A DNA stretch of 64,000 nucleotides, from contig JAAENC010000834.1 of the NCBI GenBank assembly GCA_024224815.1, positions 19,886-83,885 on the forward strand, written 5' to 3'. This DNA is from Chloroflexota bacterium. Lineage in GTDB: Bacteria; Chloroflexota; Anaerolineae; Anaerolineales; Villigracilaceae. Positions 7,670-15,450 of the stretch are shown piece after piece (within the stretch, counting starts at the first letter, position 1; each line of letters opens with the position of its first letter). The notes under the pieces were generated by a model. The model worked only from the letters and a program-made list of their open reading frames with translations. It searched no databases and was not told where the DNA came from. Position numbers and translations under genes: made by a program.

Positions 7670-9196
7670 TTAGAACAACGCCGTTACGGCATTATTGATA
7701 ACGGTCAGCAACCAGCTTGGCCAAATACCAAGTGAGAGCATCAGCGCCATCAAAGGAATCATAACCACGATTTCGCGCGTGTTGATTTCGGTCAATTTAT
7801 GCTCGCCGTGCGCCCATTCTTCGTTCATTGGGCCGTGCAGCACGTTTTTGATACCTTTTAGGATATAAGCACCAGTAAAGAGCAAACCGAGCATACCTGC
7901 GGCGGTGTATCCGGCCAGCTCGCCCCATGCACCCCGTACAACGAGGAATTCTGAGACAAAGCCATTCAAACCGGGCAAACCGAGGGAAGCCATGCTGGTG
8001 AAAATTAAAATGCCACCATAAATGGGGACCAAGGGAAAAAGCCCACCGAATTTACGCAAGTCACGGGTATGGGTGCGCTCGTAAATTACACCGACCAAGA
8101 AAAACATTCCCGCCGCAGAAAGTCCGTGATTGAACATCTGCAAAACGGCACCATTCATCGCGATATGAGCATTTGCTGTCCCATAAGCTTTGGCCGCGGC
8201 AGCGATGCCGAGGAGCACAAATCCCATATGATTGACAGAAGAATAAGCAACCAGACGCTTGAAATCGTATTGCCCATAAGCGCCGAAAGCACCAAAAACA
8301 ATTGCCATTACTGCGAGGAAAGCCAGCCAGCCAGCAAAGTGTTCAGATTGTCCCGGATAAAGCGGAAGAACAAGACGGATAAACCCGTACGCTCCTAATT
8401 TGAGCAGGACACCGGCTAGGATCATTGATCCGGCAGTAGGCGCTTCTGTGTGCGCATCCGGGAGCCAAGTGTGGAAAGGCCAAACCGGCACCTTGATGGC
8501 AAAAGCCACGACAAATGCCCAGAAAGTGATCGTTTTGATGGTAGAAACATACATTCCCATCACAATCGTAGAATCTGAGAGCGCATTCCATCCTGCAACA
8601 ATCTCAGCGAGATCATAAGTGCCGAAAAGAACACCAAGCAACTGGATAGCCAAGAGCAAGCCCAGCGACCCACCAACGGTGTAGATCATAAACTTAAGCG
8701 AAGCGTAATTGCGGTTCTTCGAACCCCATTGGTTGATGAGGAAATACATCGGGACAAGACCGATCTCCCAGAAAACGAAGAAGATCAGCAAATCCATTGA
8801 CAAGAAAACGCCCAGCATGCCCATCTCAAGGAAGAGGAAAAGCATCATATAAGCTTTGACTTTTTCTTTCACACTGAAAGAAGCCAAAATTGCCAAGGGG
8901 GTCAGCAAGGTTGTCAAAAGAACCATGCTCAGAGAAATACCGTCAACACCGATGTGGAAATTAGAGTTGATGGTTTCGTACCAAATATAATTCTCTTCAA
9001 ACTGGAAAGTACCCGCCGCGTTTGCGTCAAAATTCGACCAAAGCACCAAAGTCAGTGCCAAAGGAACCAGACTGGCGATTAGCGCTGTCCAGCGAACGAG
9101 CTTGTCTTCGCCTTTGGGCAAAAAACCGATCACAATCGCCGCAAAAACGGGGAAGAAGAGAATTACGCTCAGTAAGTGACTAGAAAGAAAATCCAT
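7670..9196 (-). CDS. nuoM: NADH-quinone oxidoreductase subunit M, first copy
   Basis: Canonical NuoM of 508 residues, about 14 transmembrane helices. Key residues are all present: Glu144 (VFWEIGLVPMYF), Lys235 (AFAIKVPVWPFHTWLPDAH), Lys266 (AGVLLKLGAYGF) and the late glutamate in GFVSEFLVV. Start ATG 9196 has CAGGAG upstream. Lies between nuoL and the second nuoM, with 17 and 11 base gaps, so clearly co-transcribed. Having two nuoM genes in one cluster recalls the extended '2M' complex I types, which carry one additional antiporter-like subunit. Confidence 0.96.
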   Translation of the reverse strand: MDFLSSHLLSVILFFPVFAAIVIGFLPKGEDKLVRWTALIASLVPLALTLVLWSNFDANAAGTFQFEENYIWYETINSNFHIGVDGISLSMVLLTTLLTPLAILASFSVKEKVKAYMMLFLFLEMGMLGVFLSMDLLIFFVFWEIGLVPMYFLINQWGSKNRNYASLKFMIYTVGGSLGLLLAIQLLGVLFGTYDLAEIVAGWNALSDSTIVMGMYVSTIKTITFWAFVVAFAIKVPVWPFHTWLPDAHTEAPTAGSMILAGVLLKLGAYGFIRLVLPLYPGQSEHFAGWLAFLAVMAIVFGAFGAYGQYDFKRLVAYSSVNHMGFVLLGIAAAAKAYGTANAHIAMNGAVLQMFNHGLSAAGMFFLVGVIYERTHTRDLRKFGGLFPLVPIYGGILIFTSMASLGLPGLNGFVSEFLVVRGAWGELAGYTAAGMLGLLFTGAYILKGIKNVLHGPMNEEWAHGEHKLTEINTREIVVMIPLMALMLSLGIWPSWLLTVINNAVTALF

Positions 9197-9213
9197 TTTT
9201 CACTCCTGTCAGC

Positions 9214-11409
9214 CTACGCCAGAACCAGATAGTACAGCGCAATAAAGATAATGAACAAAACGCCTAGCGCAGAGAGCATATATTGCTGAATGCGACCAGT
9301 CTGCGCCTTGCGCAGCCAGCGTCCGAAAATTTGTACAACTTCGGCAGAGCCATCACCAATGAGCTCATTGATAACGGGCGTATCAAATTGGTTACGGATG
9401 GTGCTACCAATGGCGAAAGAAATCGTGCCAAAGGAATGCAGGATGCCGTCAATGACACCTTTATCCATTTTTTCGGTGAAGACTTCTGAAATCCAGATAG
9501 CGGGTTTCACAAAGAGGACATCGTAAGCCTCGTCGAAGTACCATTTATTTTCGATAAAATGATAAACGGGACCCAAAAGCTTACGCATCGGATCGACAGC
9601 GTCCTTGGCATTGAAATTGCGATATGTCAAATAACCGATGCCCATCCCGCCCAGTGCTACAACTATTGAGATCAAGAGCGGCCACCAGCTAAATTCAATC
9701 CCGTGTGTGGGGAGATGAACTGTGTGCCCAACAAAACCATGGAACCAGTTCTCAAAAGGCATGTGCAAGGTCAAAAAATCTTCAGGAATACCGACCCAGC
9801 CAAATCCTACAGCGAAAATGGAGAGCACGACCAAAGGTGTGGTCATCGTCCAATTTGTTTCGTGAGCATGTTCTGCCTCAGGCGTGCGAGCTTCGCCGAG
9901 GAAGGTCATTGTGATCTGACGCATGGTGTAGAAAGCGGTCAAGAAAGCGGCTAAAGCCAATGTTCCTAAAACCCAGTAATGTCCATGAGCGAAAGCATCC
10001 GCAAAAATCTCATCCTTTGACCAGAACCCAGCTGTTACCAATGGGAAACCGGAGAGCGCAGCACCACCGATCAGGAAAGTCCAGAAAGTGATGGGCATCT
10101 TCTTGTAGAGGCCACCCATATTACGCATATCTTGGGGGTCTACGCTGTGATCGCCTGTGTGCAAAACACCATGTTCCATACCATGAATAACGGAGCCGGA
10201 ACCGAGGAAGAGCAAAGCTTTGAAGAAAGCGTGGGTTACGAGATGGAAAGCCGCAGCAACGTAAGCACCGATACCGATAGCAGCCATCATGAAACCAAGT
10301 TGTGAAATCGTTGAATAAGCCAAAACACCTTTGACATCGTTCTGCGCAACAGCGATTGTGGCGGCGAAAAGGGCAGTAAAAGCACCGATGAAAGCGATTA
10401 TGCTCATTGCGGTCGTTAGACCATGTCCATCCCAGCCCGCTGAGAAAAGTGGGAAGATGCGGATGGTCATATAAACACCAGCCGAAACCATCGTTGCGGC
10501 ATGAATCATCGCTGAAACGGGAGTGGGGCCTTCCATCGCGTCAGGAAGCCAAACGTGGAGCGGCCACTGAGCAGATTTACCAACTGCACCGATGAAAAGT
10601 AAAAGTCCGATTGCGCCAGCGGCGGAAAGACCTAGGAAATGCATATCCAAAGCTACTAAATCATGGAGAAACTCTTCAGAGAAGATAACCTTGTATGCTA
10701 GAGAGCCCGTTCCGGTTAGTTTTTCCGTCGCTGTGTAAAGCCAAGCCAAGCCCAAAAGCATAAAGACATCACCGATACGGGTCGTCATAAATGCTTTGAT
10801 ACCCGCATTGCGGGCAGATTCTTTCTGGAACCAGAAACCGATCAGCAAGTAGGAACACAAGCCCATGATCTCCCAGCCGACAAAGAGAGTCAGCAGGTTA
10901 TCGGAAATAACGAGGGTGTACATCCCAGCTGCGAAAAGGCCAATAAAAGCGAAGAAACGCGCATACATCGGCTCAACGGAGGGAACGGTGTGTTTGTGCC
11001 CATGCTCATCTTCAACGGTGGCACCATGAGGGGGGAAACCCTTTTTATCATGATCGCCTTTGGGCTGACCGAAATTATGATAGCCAACTGAGTAAAGGAA
11101 AATCATGAAGACGGTAATACCCACAAAGAAAAGTACCGCTGCCGAGAGGGGGTCAATCCGAACACCAATTTCCAGCCATCCATCACCTAGAGGAAGCCAA
11201 GGAATAGAGTCTGTAAAAGGATGTTCAGCAAAATGTTCTGTTCCTATAGCGCGGAAGAAAACGGTCATCGCGCCTGCCCAAGAGAGTGCGGCCGCGCCAA
11301 CACCTATACTGTGGCTCAATTTATTGCTCTTATTCGTAAATAAGACAATAATCACAAAAGCCAACAGCGGCGGGAGAGGCAGTAGCCAAATAATATTTTC
11401 AGTTGCCAT
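9214..11409 (-). CDS. nuoL: NADH-quinone oxidoreductase subunit L
   Basis: Distal antiporter-like subunit of complex I with the long lateral helix, 731 residues, longer than the roughly 615 of E. coli. Seen: TM5 glutamate in FVGWEIMGLCSYLL, TM7 lysine in VGKSAQWPLHVWLPDAMEG, AYSTISQLGFM, and a C-terminal region from about residue 580 that ends in a final transmembrane helix (MLSALGVLFIIFIALYYLV). A histidine-rich loop (HGATVEDEHGHKHTVPS) follows the N-terminal helices. Start ATG 11409 has TAGGAGAAAAAT upstream. Between nuoK and nuoM. Confidence 0.97.
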   Translation of the reverse strand: MATENIIWLLPLPPLLAFVIIVLFTNKSNKLSHSIGVGAAALSWAGAMTVFFRAIGTEHFAEHPFTDSIPWLPLGDGWLEIGVRIDPLSAAVLFFVGITVFMIFLYSVGYHNFGQPKGDHDKKGFPPHGATVEDEHGHKHTVPSVEPMYARFFAFIGLFAAGMYTLVISDNLLTLFVGWEIMGLCSYLLIGFWFQKESARNAGIKAFMTTRIGDVFMLLGLAWLYTATEKLTGTGSLAYKVIFSEEFLHDLVALDMHFLGLSAAGAIGLLLFIGAVGKSAQWPLHVWLPDAMEGPTPVSAMIHAATMVSAGVYMTIRIFPLFSAGWDGHGLTTAMSIIAFIGAFTALFAATIAVAQNDVKGVLAYSTISQLGFMMAAIGIGAYVAAAFHLVTHAFFKALLFLGSGSVIHGMEHGVLHTGDHSVDPQDMRNMGGLYKKMPITFWTFLIGGAALSGFPLVTAGFWSKDEIFADAFAHGHYWVLGTLALAAFLTAFYTMRQITMTFLGEARTPEAEHAHETNWTMTTPLVVLSIFAVGFGWVGIPEDFLTLHMPFENWFHGFVGHTVHLPTHGIEFSWWPLLISIVVALGGMGIGYLTYRNFNAKDAVDPMRKLLGPVYHFIENKWYFDEAYDVLFVKPAIWISEVFTEKMDKGVIDGILHSFGTISFAIGSTIRNQFDTPVINELIGDGSAEVVQIFGRWLRKAQTGRIQQYMLSALGVLFIIFIALYYLVLA

Positions 11410-11418
11410 ATTTTTCTC

Positions 11419-11727
11419 CTACCACTTCATCATGTCGAGATCATCAGCCACGATGGTGTTGCGGTTGCGATAGATCGAAATGATCAATGCCAACCCAACG
11501 GCCACTTCTGCGGCTGCGACTGCGAAAACGATGATTGCAAAAACTTGTCCAGTCACGGTTTCAGGAGCGTTATAGCGCCAGAAAGTAACCAGATTAATAT
11601 TGACTGCGTTCAACATTAGCTCAACACCCAGCAAAATGGCAACCGCATTTTTGCGCGCCAAAACGCCAAAGAGACCAATGCTAAAGAGAGCAGCCGCTAA
11701 GATCAAATACCAGGAAATAGGGATCAT
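11419..11727 (-). CDS. nuoK: NADH-quinone oxidoreductase subunit K
   Basis: Three-helix membrane subunit of complex I, 102 residues. The conserved glutamates in membrane helices are seen in LLGVELMLNAVNINLV and AVAAAEVAVGLALI. Its ATG overlaps the stop of nuoJ (ATGA, 4 bases), and AGGAGG lies upstream inside nuoJ, so translation is coupled. Confidence 0.97.
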   Translation of the reverse strand: MIPISWYLILAAALFSIGLFGVLARKNAVAILLGVELMLNAVNINLVTFWRYNAPETVTGQVFAIIVFAVAAAEVAVGLALIISIYRNRNTIVADDLDMMKW

Positions 11728-12245
11728 TTCTCTGCCTCCTGCTGATTTTTTGCATCATTTGCCACATAAACCGCACCAATTAGCGCAGCCAAGAGCAGAA
11801 CAGAAGCAACTTCAAAGGGCAGCAGATAAGCATCGGGGGTAACCAAGGCTGTGCCCAATTCTGTGATCGTATCTACACCTGCAGCGAGTTCTGGTGCTTC
11901 GTTTGAAAAGCCTGTCCAATTTCTAAGCAAAGTGTATAGCCCGGCAAAAGAGAGTAGACTGAAAAGTGCTGCAATACCCCAGTTTTTATTCAAAGGAGCA
12001 GCCGAATCAAGCATTTCTTTGCGGGTGAGCATAATTGCGAAGATAAAAAGGATCGCAATCGCGCCGACGTAAACCACGATCTGCACCATCGCCATAAAAC
12101 CTGCATTCAGCAGGGCATAAAGCGCAGCAACCCCGAAGAGGGTTGTTATCAACCAAAAGGCCGCGTGGATCATCTTTTTTGTGGTCACGACCATAAAGGC
12201 GGAGCCAAGAGTGATGGCGGCAAAGATCAAAAATAGAATTTTCAT
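11724..12245 (-). CDS. nuoJ: NADH-quinone oxidoreductase subunit J
   Basis: Five-helix membrane subunit of complex I, 173 residues. Typical features are the FLIFAAITLGSAFMVV first helix, NAGFMAMVQIVVYVGAIAIL with the pi-bulge helix region, and a C-terminal helix VASVLLLAALIGAVYVA. Start ATG 12245 has GGAGG upstream. Overlaps nuoK by 4 bases and follows nuoH by 14 bases. Confidence 0.96.
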   Translation of the reverse strand: MKILFLIFAAITLGSAFMVVTTKKMIHAAFWLITTLFGVAALYALLNAGFMAMVQIVVYVGAIAILFIFAIMLTRKEMLDSAAPLNKNWGIAALFSLLSFAGLYTLLRNWTGFSNEAPELAAGVDTITELGTALVTPDAYLLPFEVASVLLLAALIGAVYVANDAKNQQEAEK

Positions 12246-12259
12246 TATTGCGCCTCCGC

Positions 12260-13462
12260 TTAGTGTTGTTCTGCCAACGTAGCCGATTGTTTTGAAGCCT
12301 CTTCTTTTTCGCGTTCTTTGCGAGCATGAGATTTCAAATATTCAACCGTCAACCAAGCAAGAAGAATGTTCGAGATGAAAAGTGCCGGTACGAGCCATGC
12401 ACTTTCAAGGAATAAGCGACCGACCAAGGCTGTTACCATCAATAAAATGAAGGCGAGCGGGGTCAGGAATTTCCAATTGAAAGCGAGCATATGGTCAACA
12501 CGAATACGTGGAACAGTGTATTTAATCCACATGATCACCCAATAGAAGAAGATCGCTTTGCCGATAAAGATAAGCGCTCCCCAAATAGGTGTTGGGAAGA
12601 GATTTTCAAGTCCAAAGAGACGGTGACCACCGAAGAAGAGCAATGCAATGAAACCACCAAAGGTGAAAGAGTGGAGCAACTCACCAGCGTAGAAGAGACC
12701 GAATTTCATACCGGTATATTCAGTGTGGAAACCCGCAACAATTTCAGATTCAGCTTCGTTCAAATCGAAGGGAGAGCGTCCCAATTCGGCAATCGCAGAG
12801 ATCAGGAAGATCAGGAAAGCCAAAGGTGAGAGCCAGAAGAAAGACACGCCTTCTTGCGCACCCACGATTCCAACCGCACCCATTGTTCCAGCCAGCAAGG
12901 TGACCACCAAAAGAGCGGCAACCATCGGGATTTCGTAGGAAACCATCTGCGCAACGGTGCGGAAAGCGCCTAATAACGCATATTTGTTATTCGAAGCCCA
13001 TCCAGCCATAATCACGGAGAGTGTCCCGATAGAGCCAGCGGCAACGAGATAGAGCATCCCGACATTCAAATCCACACCAAACATATTTGGGGCAAAGGGC
13101 ATAATGGCCCAAAGCAAAAGGACTGACATCATCGAGAAGATCGGAGCGAGGTTGAACATCACAACATCTGCCCCAACCGGGGTAATATCTTCTTTGATCA
13201 GCAATTTGACAATATCAGCAAAGGGCTGAAAAATGCCAAAAGGACCAATTCGATTGGGCCCCAAGCGATCTTGAAAACGTGCCACAACTTTGCGTTCGAT
13301 CCAGACAAGGAAAATGTCTAGTACCATCGCAAAGGTGACAAACAACAAAATCCCGATCAAATAGATCAGGACTCTTGCCAAAACATCTGACATCCCACCG
13401 CTAGTGAAGGATTCCATCATTGAGGCAAAGATAGTATTGATTGGATCTTTCCAAAATTCCAT
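12260..13462 (-). CDS. nuoH: NADH-quinone oxidoreductase subunit H
   Basis: Membrane subunit that forms much of the quinone chamber of complex I, 400 residues. Seen: ERKVVARFQDRLGPNRIGP and IKEDITPVGAD in the first loop, and GRSPFDLNEAESEIVAG with the acidic residues of the E channel. A charged C-terminal tail of about 25 residues (KSHARKEREKEEASK) extends past the last helix. Normally nuoH follows nuoG or nuoD; here it directly follows nuoA, with no nuoB, C, D, E, F, G or I in the window. A terminator-like hairpin lies between nuoA and nuoH. Confidence 0.97.
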   Translation of the reverse strand: MEFWKDPINTIFASMMESFTSGGMSDVLARVLIYLIGILLFVTFAMVLDIFLVWIERKVVARFQDRLGPNRIGPFGIFQPFADIVKLLIKEDITPVGADVVMFNLAPIFSMMSVLLLWAIMPFAPNMFGVDLNVGMLYLVAAGSIGTLSVIMAGWASNNKYALLGAFRTVAQMVSYEIPMVAALLVVTLLAGTMGAVGIVGAQEGVSFFWLSPLAFLIFLISAIAELGRSPFDLNEAESEIVAGFHTEYTGMKFGLFYAGELLHSFTFGGFIALLFFGGHRLFGLENLFPTPIWGALIFIGKAIFFYWVIMWIKYTVPRIRVDHMLAFNWKFLTPLAFILLMVTALVGRLFLESAWLVPALFISNILLAWLTVEYLKSHARKEREKEEASKQSATLAEQH

Positions 13463-13480
13463 CAGTTACTCCTCACACAG

Positions 13481-13512
13481 AAAAAAGGCTGTGGATTTTT
13501 TCCATCAGCCTT
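13481..13512 (-). terminator. Terminator-like hairpin between nuoA and nuoH
   Basis: On the minus strand AAGGCTGATGGA pairs with TCCACAGCCTT (one bulged base), followed by a run of T. It lies inside the nuo operon, 18 bases before the nuoH start, so it would act as a partial terminator or attenuator between nuoA and the rest; that role is inferred. Confidence 0.65.
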
Positions 13513-13529
13513 CAAATTTTTTATAAATG

Positions 13530-13886
13530 CTAAACCCACTCTAGCATACCTTTTTTCCAAGCGTAGACAAGTCCTGCAAGGAGAATAAGGATAAAGATAA
13601 TCCCTTCAAAAACAGCGAAGAGGGGTAATTTATTGAGAGAAACCGCCCAAGGGAAGAGAAATACAGTTTCAACATCAAAAACAAGGAATACCAAGGCAAA
13701 AATATAATATTGTGCCTTGAACTGTACCCAGTTATCACCTACTGTTTCGATACCGCACTCATAAGTGCTCTGTTTAATGGCATTCGGCTTTTTGGGGCCT
13801 AAAATAGCGCCAATAGCTATCGCTGCGACCGGGATCAATAGCCCGACCAAAACAAATAAACCAACGTACATCCATGGATTTTGCAT
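13530..13886 (-). CDS. nuoA: NADH-quinone oxidoreductase subunit A
   Basis: Three-helix membrane subunit at the junction of the arms of complex I, 118 residues. The conserved cysteine loop YECGIETVGDNW and the following helix ALVFLVFDVETVFLFPWA with the acidic pair are present. First gene of the membrane-arm cluster; start ATG 13886 has GGAGAG upstream. In most genomes nuoB, C and D follow directly; here nuoH follows instead. Confidence 0.97.
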   Translation of the reverse strand: MQNPWMYVGLFVLVGLLIPVAAIAIGAILGPKKPNAIKQSTYECGIETVGDNWVQFKAQYYIFALVFLVFDVETVFLFPWAVSLNKLPLFAVFEGIIFILILLAGLVYAWKKGMLEWV

Positions 13887-14222
13887 AGACTCTCCATTTC
13901 TTTAATAAAATACTGCTAATATAGCGGAGAAATTCTACCATTAAGGAAGAACCCTCCCCACTAACCCACGTCTGCATTTCACATGATGTTTGTCATATAT
14001 ATCCTATTGTGAAAATAAGCACACTTTGGTTCATTAAAACAAGCTATTTACTTCTTTATTTGGATGAAAAACCGCTTCGCACTTCTTTCAACGTGCTTCC
14101 GTTAAAAAAACACACAAGGCATTATTAAGGTGCGCTGTGCATCAAACAAACGCGTCGAAAATGCTCTGAGGGGATTTGTAATCTCCCTTTTCTCTGGAAT
14201 ACGCTGGGCTTCTCTAGAAGCC
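13887..14222. other. Intergenic gap upstream of nuoA
   Basis: About 335 bases without a convincing gene. It should hold the nuo promoter on the minus strand; a TATATT near 13940 is a candidate -10 box but no good -35 is visible. The right end has a short hairpin GGGCTTCTAGAGAAGCCC overlapping the stop of the next gene, without a T run. Confidence 0.5.
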
Positions 14223-14972
14223 CTACTTCTTCACCCTCTTCCACAAGAGCTTAAAGACATCATCCACAAAGGGGAAACCCAAAAGCGCACCGAGAAAAGA
14301 ACCAATTGCCCCGAGCTTCTTGGCGGGGCTTGCGCTAACGATGCCAAAGAATTTTGTAGCACGGACTTCAATGATCTGTGCCGAAATGGTTTTCGATATT
14401 TCTTCGCCACCCGCTTTAGGGATAAAGCGCAAATAAAGCCAAACGGTTCCTTTATATTCACCCGCATCTTCTGCGCTCAGGCTCCAATAAAAAGTGACAG
14501 ATTCGCCAGGCAAAAGCGGTTCGCTAACGGTTTCAGATGGTTTAACCTCTAAACCTGCCATATCTAAACGGGATTCGGCGATGATATTATGGGTTTCGTA
14601 TAAATTAGGAATTTCAACCACTTCGCCTACAACTTCGTTGCCTTCAATTTCAGCGGTGGGCCTAATATTGCCGAGATCATCCACCTCGAGGGTTAAACGG
14701 ACAAGATCAGAATCACCGGCACGAATTTTAGGCGGAAACTCTAGCGTTAGAAGGCGTTGCTCCGGGATGCTGGGGATCGCTGTAGCAGCTTGTGTTGGAA
14801 TGGGCAAGTCTTGGGTGGGGAGCGCAGTCGCAGGAATTGGTTCCGATTCGGCAGCTTCTTCAGCAGCGGGTTCTTCTTCTGCAGGTGCTTCAGCGGCAGG
14901 GGCTGCTCCACAAGCGGGAAGCAGAAGCAACAACCCTAATCCAAGAAAGATCAATATTAATTTTCGTGCCAT
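14223..14972 (-). CDS. Lipoprotein with acidic linker
   Basis: Exported lipoprotein of 249 residues, function unknown. The N-terminus MARKLILIFLGLG with lipobox LLPAC marks signal peptidase II processing at the cysteine near residue 21. An alanine/glutamate/proline-rich linker follows (about residues 22-55), then a beta-rich domain with TLEFPPKIRAGDSDLVRLTL and an SLSAEDAGEYKGTVWLYL segment, and a C-terminal hydrophobic stretch (GAIGSFLGALLGFPFVDD) that may re-enter the membrane. Start ATG 14972 has GGGGAGG upstream, overlapping the end of the preceding small gene. A longer frame to 15047 would remove the signal peptide from the N-terminus. Confidence 0.8.
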   Translation of the reverse strand: MARKLILIFLGLGLLLLLPACGAAPAAEAPAEEEPAAEEAAESEPIPATALPTQDLPIPTQAATAIPSIPEQRLLTLEFPPKIRAGDSDLVRLTLEVDDLGNIRPTAEIEGNEVVGEVVEIPNLYETHNIIAESRLDMAGLEVKPSETVSEPLLPGESVTFYWSLSAEDAGEYKGTVWLYLRFIPKAGGEEISKTISAQIIEVRATKFFGIVSASPAKKLGAIGSFLGALLGFPFVDDVFKLLWKRVKK

Positions 14973-14973
14973 C

Positions 14974-15141
14974 TCAAACCTCCCCATAATAAATGAAGGC
15001 GCTCGGCGTTGGGAGCTGTAAATCGGCCGGCGGGATAGGCAGAACACGGCTTTCGACCAAAGTCGGCCAAAATGCCCAGATCAGCAAGCTCAATGAAATG
15101 AGCAAAAGCAAAACAGCGAGGGCAATGCGTATTTTTTTCAT
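14974..15141 (-). CDS. Tiny membrane-anchored protein
   Basis: A 55-residue protein starting MKKIRIALAVLLLL: a positively charged N-terminus, one hydrophobic helix (residues 6-28), then a proline-rich outside tail (RVLPIPPADLQLPTPS). Its stop codon is one base before the start of the lipoprotein gene, so the two are almost surely coupled. No known family recognised. The coupling and clean signal-anchor structure are what support it as a real gene. Confidence 0.6.
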   Translation of the reverse strand: MKKIRIALAVLLLLISLSLLIWAFWPTLVESRVLPIPPADLQLPTPSAFIYYGEV

Positions 15142-15175
15142 GGCTTGATTATACAAGATTTTAACCCTCAGGTAT

Positions 15176-15282
15176 GTCTTTGCGAGGCAACACTATCGCC
15201 GACGAGTACTCCTTTAGGTGTAAGCAATCTCCCGAACAGTGCGGGAGATTGCCATGTCGCAAGAGCATGCTCCTCGCAGAGA
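15176..15282. repeat. Dispersed palindromic repeat, family A, copy 2
   Basis: Begins CTTTGCGAGGCAACACTATCG and ends GCATGCTCCTCGCAGAG with inner CAATCTCCC and GGGAGATTGCC arms. Fills the gap between the small membrane gene and the tnaA leader. Confidence 0.75.
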
Positions 15283-15343
15283 CAATTCTAAGGGATGTCA
15301 CATAGTCACATTTTTTATGTTAGAATTCCTCCTAATAAACACA

Positions 15344-15433
15344 TTCTCATATGGCCCAGGGGCACACCCAGTTGTCAAGGTACAAGCTTTTTGCTTTCCT
15401 TGGCATTTTTTGTTTCTAGGGACCATATGAGAA
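15344..15433 (+). promoter_or_regulatory. Structured RNA leader of tryptophanase gene
   Basis: Closing stem TTCTCATATGG (15344-15354) pairs perfectly with CCATATGAGAA (15423-15433) and is extended by CCC (15355-15357) with GGG (15419-15421) past a bulged A. Inside are a small GGG(GCACA)CCC hairpin and a long hairpin, TGTCAAGG (15373-15380) with CCTTGGCA (15398-15405), topped by AAGC/GCTT. This forms a three-way-junction-like fold. The ribosome site AAGGAG starts 6 bases later. It may be a riboswitch-like leader; no known class was recognised. Confidence 0.55.
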
Positions 15434-15450
15434 AAAACAAGGAGAATAAT

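Noticed and set aside
14494-15021. 175-codon rightward frame
   Set aside because: Antisense to the lipoprotein's Ala/Glu linker; the leftward frame has a signal peptide, lipobox and ribosome site.
15295-15450. N-terminal extension of tryptophanase from 15295
   Set aside because: The extension runs through the structured leader; AAGGAG and family length favour ATG 15451.
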